Part shown: positions 51,901-61,406 of the stretch, one piece after another | Layout of the letters: every line of letters starts with the position of its first letter | Numbering within the stretch: the stretch's first letter is position 1 | Source: Euonymus europaeus | Taxonomy: Eukaryota > Streptophyta > Magnoliopsida > Celastrales > Celastraceae | DNA: 64,000 bases | NCBI GenBank assembly: GCA_963580455.1 | Contig: OY756961.1 | Span: forward strand, 14,551,001 to 14,615,000 | Direction of reading: 5' to 3' | Notes under the pieces: model-generated | Seen by the model: the letters and a program-made list of their open reading frames with translations, nothing else | What the model was told of the DNA's origin: nothing | The model's database searches: none | Program-made: the position numbers and the translations under genes

Positions 51901-54900
51901 GGATAGACTTTTTATTGTTCTTCTATGTCAAATTTTATGAGTATAAGCTTCCTAGATTATTTGGATGCCAAAACACCAACTTTCTATGATAAATGAATAA
52001 AACCGTTAAAAGCTCCTACATAGAGAGAGTTGAGGAACTTCGGACAATTAAAATTGCTCTATGTACACTTTTTATTTCTCTTCTATGTCAAATTTTACGA
52101 GTATAAGCTTCTAAGATTATTTCGATGCCAAAATACCAACTTTCAATGACAAATGGACAAAACCGTTAAAAGCTCCTCCATAGAGAGAGTTGTGCAACTT
52201 CGGACCATCAACATTTCTCTATGTACACTTTTTATTGTTCTTCTATGTCAAATTTTATGAGTATAAGCTTCCTAGATTATTTCGATGCCAAAACACCAAC
52301 TTTCAATGACAAATGGACAAAACCGTTAAAAGCACCTCCATAGAGAGAGTTGAGCAACTTCGGACCATCAACATTGCTCATTGTACACTTTTTATTGTTC
52401 TTCTATGTCAAATTTTATGAGTATAAGCTTCCTAGATTATTTCGATGCCAAAACACCAACTTTCTATGACAAATGGACAAAACCGTTAAAGGCACCTCCA
52501 TAGAGAGAGTTGAGCAACTTCGGACCATCAAAGTTGCTCGGTGTACACTTTTTATTGTTCTTCTATGTCAATTTTTATGAGTATAAGCTTCCTACATTAT
52601 TTCGATGCCAAAACACCAACTTTCTATGATAAATGGACAAAACCGTTAAAAGCTCCTCCATAGAGAGAGTTGAGCAAATTTTGAATATCAAAGTTGCTCG
52701 GGATAGACTTTTTATTGTTCTTATATGTCAAATATTAGGAGTGCAAGCTTCCTACATTATTTCGACGCCAAAACACCAACTTTCTATGACAAATGGACAA
52801 AACTGTTAAAAGCTCCTCCATAGAGAGAGTTGAGCAACTTCGGACCATCAAAGTTGTTCTATGTATACTTTTTATTGTTCTTATATGTCAAATTTTACAA
52901 GTACAAGCTTCATAGATTATTTCGATGCTAAAACACCAACTTTCTATGATAAATGGATAAAACCGTTAAAAGCTCCTACATAGAGAGAGTTGAGGAACTT
53001 CGGACCATCAAAATTGCTCTATGTACACTTTTTATTTCTCTTCTATGTCAAATTTTACGAGTATAAGCTTCTAAGATTATTTCGATGCCAAAACACCAAC
53101 TTTCAATGACAAATGGACAAAACCGTTAAAAGCTCCTCCATAGAGAGAGTTGAGCAACTTCGGACCATCAAAGTTGCTCGCTGTACACTTTTTATTGTTC
53201 TTCTATGTCAAATTTTACAAGTATAAGCTTCCTAGATTATTTCGATGCCAAAACACCAACTTTCTATGACAAATGGACAAAACCGTTAAAAGCTCCTCCA
53301 TAGAGAGAGTTGAGCAACTTCGGACCATCAAAGTTGCTCGGTGTACACTTTTTATTGTTCTTCTATGTCAAATTTTACAAGTATAAGCTTCCTAGATTAT
53401 TTCGATGCCAAAACACCAACTTTCTATGACAAATGGACAAAACCGTTAAAAGCACCTCCATAGAGAGAGTTGGGCAACTTCAGACCATCAAAATTGCTCT
53501 ATGTACACTTTTTATTGCTCTTCTATGTCAAATTTTACGAGTATAAGCTTCCAAGATTATTTCGATGCCAAAACACCAACTTTCAATGACAAATGGACAA
53601 AACCGTTAAAAGCTCCTCCATAGAGAGAGTTGACCAACTTTGGACCATCAAAATTTCTCTTTGTACAATTTTTATTGTTCTCATATGTCAAATTTTACGA
53701 GTATAAGCTTCATAGATTATTTCGATGCTAAAACACCAACTTTCTATGACAAATGGACAAAACCGTTAAAAGCACCTCCATAGAGAGAGTTGAGCAACTT
53801 CGGACCATCAACATTGCTCTATGTACACTTTTTATTGTTCTTCTATGTCAAATTTTACGAGTATAAGCTTCCTAGATTATTTCGATGCCAAAACACCAAC
53901 TTTCTATGACAAATGGACAAAACCGTTAAAAGCACCTCCATAGAGAGAGTTGAGCAACTTTGGACAATCAAAGTTGCTCGGTGTACACTTTTTATTGTTC
54001 TTCTATTTCAATTTTTATGAGTATAAGCTTCCTACATTATTTCGATGCCAAAACACCAACTTTCTATGACAAATGGACAAAACCGTTAAAAGCTCCTCCA
54101 TAGAGAGAGTTGAGGAACTTCGGACCATCAAAGTTGCTCGGTGTACACTTTTTATTGTTCTTCTATGTCAAATTTTACAAGTATAAGCTTCCTAGATTAT
54201 TTCGATGCCAAAACACCAACTTTCTATGACAAATGGACAAAACCGTTAAAAGCACCTCCATAGAGAGAGTTGGGCAACTTCAGACCATCAAAATTGCTCT
54301 ATGTACACTTTTTATTGCTCTTCTATGTCAAATTTTACGAGTATAAGCTTCCAAGATTATTTCGATGCCAAAACACCAACTTTCAATGACAAATGGACAA
54401 AACCGTTAAAAGCTCCTCCATAGAGAGAGTTGACCAACTTTGGACCATCAAAATTTCTCTTTGTACAATTTTTATTGTTCTCATATGTCAAATTTTACGA
54501 GTATAAGCTTCATAGATTATTTCGATGTTAAAACACCAACTTTCTATGACAAATGGACAAAACCGTTAAAAGCACCTTCATAGAGAGAGTTGAGCAACTT
54601 CGGACCATTAAAGTTACTCGGTGTATAATTTTTATTGTTCTCATATGTCAAATTTTACGAGTATAAGCTTCATAGATTATTTCGATGCCAAAACACCAAC
54701 TTTCAATGACAAATGGACAAAACCGTTAAAAGCTCCTCCATAGAGAGAGTTGACCAACTTTGGACCATCAAAATTTCTCTTTGTACAATTTTTATTGTTC
54801 TCATATGTCAAATTTTACGAGTATAAGCTTCATAGATTATTTCGATGCTAAAACACCAACTTTCTATGACAAATGGACAAAACCGTTAAAAGCTCCTCCA

Positions 54901-57730
54901 TAGAGAGAGTTGAGCAACTTCGGAATATCAAAGTTGCTCGGGATAGACTTTTTATTGTTCTTCTATGTCAAATTTTATGAGTATAAGCTTCCTAGATTAT
55001 TTGGATGCCAAAACACCAACTTTCTATGATAAATGAATAAAACCGTTAAAAGCTCCTACATAGAGAGAGTTGAGGAACTTCGGACAATTAAAATTGCTCT
55101 ATGTACACTTTTTATTTCTCTTCTATGTCAAATTTTACGAGTATAAGCTTCTAAGATTATTTCGATGCCAAAATACCAACTTTCAATGACAAATGGACAA
55201 AACCGTTAAAAGCTCCTCCATAGAGAGAGTTGTGCAACTTCGGACCATCAACATTTCTCTATGTACACTTTTTATTGTTCTTCTATGTCAAATTTTATGA
55301 GTATAAGCTTCCTAGATTATTTCGATGCCAAAACACCAACTTTCAATGACAAATGGACAAAACCGTTAAAAGCACCTCCATAGAGAGAGTTGAGCAACTT
55401 CGGACCATCAACATTGCTCATTGTACACTTTTTATTGTTCTTCTATGTCAAATTTTATGAGTATAAGCTTCCTAGATTATTTCGATGCCAAAACACCAAC
55501 TTTCTATGACAAATGGACAAAACCGTTAAAGGCACCTCCATAGAGAGAGTTGAGCAACTTCGGACCATCAAAGTTGCTCGGTGTACACTTTTTATTGTTC
55601 TTCTATGTCAATTTTTATGAGTATAAGCTTCCTACATTATTTCGATGCCAAAACACCAACTTTCTATGATAAATGGACAAAACCGTTAAAAGCTCCTCCA
55701 TAGAGAGAGTTGAGCAAATTTTGAATATCAAAGTTGCTCGGGATAGACTTTTTATTGTTCTTATATGTCAAATATTAGGAGTGCAAGCTTCCTACATTAT
55801 TTCGACGCCAAAACACCAACTTTCTATGACAAATGGACAAAACTGTTAAAAGCTCCTCCATAGAGAGAGTTGAGCAACTTCGGACCATCAAAGTTGTTCT
55901 ATGTATACTTTTTATTGTTCTTATATGTCAAATTTTACAAGTACAAGCTTCATAGATTATTTCGATGCTAAAACACCAACTTTCTATGATAAATGGATAA
56001 AACCGTTAAAAGCTCCTACATAGAGAGAGTTGAGGAACTTCGGACCATCAAAATTGCTCTATGTACACTTTTTATTTCTCTTCTATGTCAAATTTTACGA
56101 GTATAAGCTTCTAAGATTATTTCGATGCCAAAACACCAACTTTCAATGACAAATGGACAAAACCGTTAAAAGCTCCTCCATAGAGAGAGTTGAGCAACTT
56201 CGGACCATCAAAGTTGCTCGCTGTACACTTTTTATTGTTCTTCTATGTCAAATTTTACAAGTATAAGCTTCCTAGATTATTTCGATGCCAAAACACCAAC
56301 TTTCTATGACAAATGGACAAAACCGTTAAAAGCTCCTCCATAGAGAGAGTTGAGCAACTTCGGACCATCAAAGTTGCTCGGTGTACACTTTTTATTGTTC
56401 TTCTATGTCAAATTTTACAAGTATAAGCTTCCTAGATTATTTCGATGCCAAAACACCAACTTTCTATGACAAATGGACAAAACCGTTAAAAGCACCTCCA
56501 TAGAGAGAGTTGGGCAACTTCAGACCATCAAAATTGCTCTATGTACACTTTTTATTGCTCTTCTATGTCAAATTTTACGAGTATAAGCTTCCAAGATTAT
56601 TTCGATGCCAAAACACCAACTTTCAATGACAAATGGACAAAACCGTTAAAAGCTCCTCCATAGAGAGAGTTGACCAACTTTGGACCATCAAAATTTCTCT
56701 TTGTACAATTTTTATTGTTCTCATATGTCAAATTTTACGAGTATAAGCTTCATAGATTATTTCGATGCTAAAACACCAACTTTCTATGACGAATGGACAA
56801 AACCGTTAAAAGCACCTCCATAGAGAGAGTTGAGCAACTTCGGACCATCAACATTGCTCTATGTACACTTTTTATTGTTCTTCTATGTCAAATTTTACGA
56901 GTATAAGCTTCCTAGATTATTTCGATGCCAAAACACCAACTTTCTATGACAAATGGACAAAACCGTTAAAAGCACCTCCATAGAGAGAGTTGAGCAACTT
57001 TGGACAATCAAAGTTGCTCGGTGTACACTTTTTATTGTTCTTCTATTTCAATTTTTATGAGTATAAGCTTCCTACATTATTTCGATGCCAAAACACCAAC
57101 TTTCTATGACAAATGGACAAAACCGTTAAAAGCTCCTCCATAGAGAGAGTTGAGGAACTTCGGACCATCAAAGTTGCTCGGTGTACACTTTTTATTGTTC
57201 TTCTATGTCAAATTTTACAAGTATAAGCTTCCTAGATTATTTCGATGCCAAAACACCAACTTTCTATGACAAATGGACAAAACCGTTAAAAGCACCTCCA
57301 TAGAGAGAGTTGGGCAACTTCAGACCATCAAAATTGCTCTATGTACACTTTTTATTGCTCTTCTATGTCAAATTTTACGAGTATAAGCTTCCAAGATTAT
57401 TTCGATGCCAAAACACCAACTTTCAATGACAAATGGACAAAACCGTTAAAAGCTCCTCCATAGAGAGAGTTGACCAACTTTGGACCATCAAAATTTCTCT
57501 TTGTACAATTTTTATTGTTCTCATATGTCAAATTTTACGAGTATAAGCTTCATAGATTATTTCGATGTTAAAACACCAACTTTCTATGACAAATGGACAA
57601 AACCGTTAAAAGCACCTTCATAGAGAGAGTTGAGCAACTTCGGACCATTAAAGTTACTCGGTGTATAATTTTTATTGTTCTCATATGTCAAATTTTACGA
57701 GTATAAGCTTCATAGATTATTTCGATGCCA

Positions 57731-57890
57731 AAACACCAACTTTCTATGACAAATATACAAAACCGTTAAAAGCTTCTCCATAGAGAGAGTTGAGCAACTT
57801 CGGACTATCAAAGTTTCTCGGGATAGACTTTTTATTGTACTTCTATGTCGAATTTTACGAGTACAAGCTTCCTACATTATTTCGATGCCA
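57731..57890 (+). repeat. Chimeric monomer with an apparent gene-conversion patch
   Basis: The monomer begins like 45891-46050 (AAATATACAAAACC). Then from about 57771 to 57840 it carries AGCTTCTCC, GGACTATC, GTTTCTCGGGATAG and TATTGTACTTC, which are the variants of the monomers near 43381 and 60811. It ends again like 45.9-46.0 kb (TGTCGAATTTTACG, GTACAAGC, followed by AACACTAAC). This alternation A-B-A inside one 160-bp unit is the pattern expected of a short conversion tract or double crossover. Confidence 0.75.
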
Positions 57891-60800
57891 AAACACTAAC
57901 TTTCTATGACAAATGGACAAAACTGTTAAAAGCTCCTCCATAGAGAGAGTTGAGCAACTTCGGAATATCAAAGTTGCTCGGGATAGACTTTTTATTGTTC
58001 TTCTATGTCAAATTTTATGAGTATAAGCTTCCTAGATTATTTGGATGCCAAAACACCAACTTTCTATGATAAATGAATAAAACCGTTAAAAGCTCCTACA
58101 TAGAGAGAGTTGAGGAACTTCGGACAATCAAAATTGCTCTATGTACACTTTTTATTTCTCTTCTATGTCAAATTTTACGAGTATAAGCTTCTAAGATTAT
58201 TTCGATGCCAAAATACAAACTTTCAATGACAAATGGACAAAACCGTTAAAAGCTCCTCCATAGAGAGAGTTGTGCAACTTCGGACCATCAACATTTCTCT
58301 ATGTACACTTTTTATTGTTCTTCTATGTCAAATTTTATGAGTATAAGCTTCCTAGATTATTTCGATGCCAAAACACCAACTTTCAATGACAAATGGACAA
58401 AACCGTTAAAAGCACCTCCATAGAGAGAGTTGAGCAACTTCGGACCATCAACATTGCTCATTGTACACTTTTTATTGTTCTTCTATGTCAAATTTTATGA
58501 GTATAAGCTTCCTAGATTATTTCGATGCCAAAACACCAACTTTCTATGACAAATGGACAAAACCGTTAAAGGCACCTCCATAGAGAGAGTTGAGCAACTT
58601 CGGACCATCAAAGTTGCTCGGTGTACACTTTTTATTGTTCTTCTATGTCAATTTTTATGAGTATAAGCTTCCTACATTATTTCGATGCCAAAACACCAAC
58701 TTTCTATGATAAATGGACAAAACCGTTAAAAGCTCCTCCATAGAGAGAGTTGAGCAAATTTTGAATATCAAAGTTGCTCGGGATAGACTTTTTATTGTTC
58801 TTATATGTCAAATATTAGGAGTGCAAGCTTCCTACATTATTTCGACGCCAAAACACCAACTTTCTATGACAAATGGACAAAACTGTTAAAAGCTCCTCCA
58901 TAGAGAGAGTTGAGCAACTTCGGACCATCAAAGTTGTTCTATGTATACTTTTTATTGTTCTTATATGTCAAATTTTACAAGTACAAGCTTCATAGATTAT
59001 TTCGATGCTAAAACACCAACTTTCTATGATAAATGGATAAAACCGTTAAAAGCTCCTACATAGAGAGAGTTGAGGAACTTCGGACCATCAAAATTGCTCT
59101 ATGTACACTTTTTATTTCTCTTCTATGTCAAATTTTACGAGTATAAGCTTCTAAGATTATTTCGATGCCAAAACACCAACTTTCAATGACAAATGGACAA
59201 AACCGTTAAAAGCTCCTCCATAGAGAGAGTTGAGCAACTTCGGACCATCAAAGTTGCTCGGTGTACACTTTTTATTGTTCTTCTATGTCAAATTTTACAA
59301 GTATAAGCTTCCTAGATTATTTCGATGCCAAAACACCAACTTTCTATGACAAATGGACAAAACCGTTAAAAGCTCCTCCATAGAGAGAGTTGAGCAACTT
59401 CGGACCATCAAAGTTGCTCGGTGTACACTTTTTATTGTTCTTCTATGTCAAATTTTACAAGTATAAGCTTCCTAGATTATTTCGATGCCAAAACACCAAC
59501 TTTCTATGACAAATGGACAAAACCGTTAAAAGCACCTCCATAGAGAGAGTTGGGCAACTTCAGACCATCAAAATTGCTCTATGTACACTTTTTATTGCTC
59601 TTCTATGTCAAATTTTACGAGTATAAGCTTCCAAGATTATTTCGATGCCAAAACACCAACTTTCAATGACAAATGGACAAAACCGTTAAAAGCTCCTCCA
59701 TAGAGAGAGTTGACCAACTTTGGACCATCAAAATTTCTCTTTGTACAATTTTTATTGTTCTCATATGTCAAATTTTACGAGTATAAGCTTCATAGATTAT
59801 TTCGATGCTAAAACACCAACTTTCTATGACAAATGGACAAAACCGTTAAAAGCACCTCCATAGAGAGAGTTGAGCAACTTCGGACCATCAACATTGCTCT
59901 ATGTACACTTTTTATTGTTCTTCTATGTCAAATTTTACGAGTATAAGCTTCCTAGATTATTTCGATGCCAAAACACCAACTTTCTATGACAAATGGACAA
60001 AACCGTTAAAAGCACCTCCATAGAGAGAGTTGAGCAACTTTGGACAATCAAAGTTGCTCGGTGTACACTTTTTATTGTTCTTCTATGTCAATTTTTATGA
60101 GTATAAGCTTCCTACATTATTTCGATGCCAAAACACCAACTTTCTATGACAAATGGACAAAACCGTTAAAAGCTCCTCCATAGAGAGAGTTGAGGAACTT
60201 CGGACCATCAAAGTTGCTCGGTGTACACTTTTTATTGTTCTTCTATGTCAAATTTTACAAGTATAAGCTTCCTAGATTATTTCGATGCCAAAACACCAAC
60301 TTTCTATGACAAATGGACAAAACCGTTAAAAGCACCTCCATAGAGAGAGTTGGGCAACTTCAGACCATCAAAATTGCTCTATGTACACTTTTTATTGCTC
60401 TTCTATGTCAAATTTTACGAGTATAAGCTTCCAAGATTATTTCGATGCCAAAACACCAACTTTCAATGACAAATGGACAAAACCGTTAAAAGCTCCTCCA
60501 TAGAGAGAGTTGACCAACTTTGGACCATCAAAATTTCTCTTTGTACAATTTTTATTGTTCTCATATGTCAAATTTTACGAGTATAAGCTTCATAGATTAT
60601 TTCGATGCTAAAACACCAACTTTCTATGACAAATGGACAAAACCGTTAAAAGCACCTTCATAGAGAGAGTTGAGCAACTTCGGACCATCAAAGTTACTCG
60701 GTGTATAATTTTTATTGTTCTCATATGTCAAATTTTACGAGTATAAGCTTCATAGATTATTTCGATGCCAAAACACCAACTTTCTATGACAAATGGACAA

Positions 60801-60990
60801 AACCGTTAAAAGCTTCTCCATAGAGAGAGTTGAGCAACTTCGGACTATCAAAGTTTCTCGGGATAGACTTTTTATTGTACTTCTATGTTAAATTTTACTA
60901 GTATAAGCTTCCTAGATTATTTCGATGCCAAAACACCAACTTTCTATGACAAATGGACAAAACTGTTAAAAGCTCCTCCATAGAGAGAGT

Positions 60991-61406
60991 TGAGCAACTT
61001 CGGACCATCAAAGTTGCTCTATGTATACTTTTTATTGTTCTTATATGTCAAATTTTACAAGTACAAGCTTCATAGATTATTTCGATGCTAAAACACCAAC
61101 TTTCTATGATAAATGGATAAAACCGTTAAAAGCTCCTACATAGAGAGAGTTGAGGAACTTCGGACCATCAAAATTGCTCTATGTACACTTTTTATTTCTC
61201 TTCTATGTCAAATTTTACGAGTATAAGCTTCTAAGATTATTTCGATGCCAAAACACCAACTTTCAATGACAAATGGACAAAACCGTTAAAAGCTCCTCCA
61301 TAGAGAGAGTTGAGCAACTTCGGACCATCAAAGTTGCTCGGTGTACACTTTTTATTGTTCTTCTATGTCAAATTTTACAAGTATAAGCTTCCTAGATTAT
61401 TTCGAT
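60991..61406 (+). repeat. Junction after the 19-mer HOR
   Basis: From about 60991 the sequence stops following the 3040-bp period and instead follows positions 2080 bp (13 monomers) upstream: GCTCTATGTATAC at 61016 matches the GTTCTATGTATAC at 58936, and the next three monomers agree. About 61.4-62.2 kb also matches sequence 1280 bp upstream. This looks like an unequal-exchange breakpoint inside the HOR. Confidence 0.75.

Larger units (their letters stand above)
46211..60990 (+). repeat. 19-mer higher-order repeat, 3040 bp, five copies
   Basis: Unit starts, set by the monomer with AAATGAATAAAACC, are 46211, 48931, 51971, 55011 and 58051. Spacings are 2720 (17 monomers) then 3040 three times (19 monomers). 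Independent markers agree: AAAGGCACCTCC at 46731, 49451, 52491, 55531 and 58571 (numbered from the GGCACC block), CAAATTTTGAATATC and GTTGTTCTATGTATAC. Copies differ by very few single bases, such as GCTCGCTGTAC near 53181 and 56221 only, and TTCTATTTCAA in copies two to four. The last copy decays near 60990. Confidence 0.94.

Noticed and set aside
46211..60990. HOR as an assembly artefact
   Set aside because: Copies differ by nested single-base variants and by a 320-bp length change, which simple duplication of one contig piece would not give. Copy number could still be wrong, and long-read coverage would be needed to settle it.
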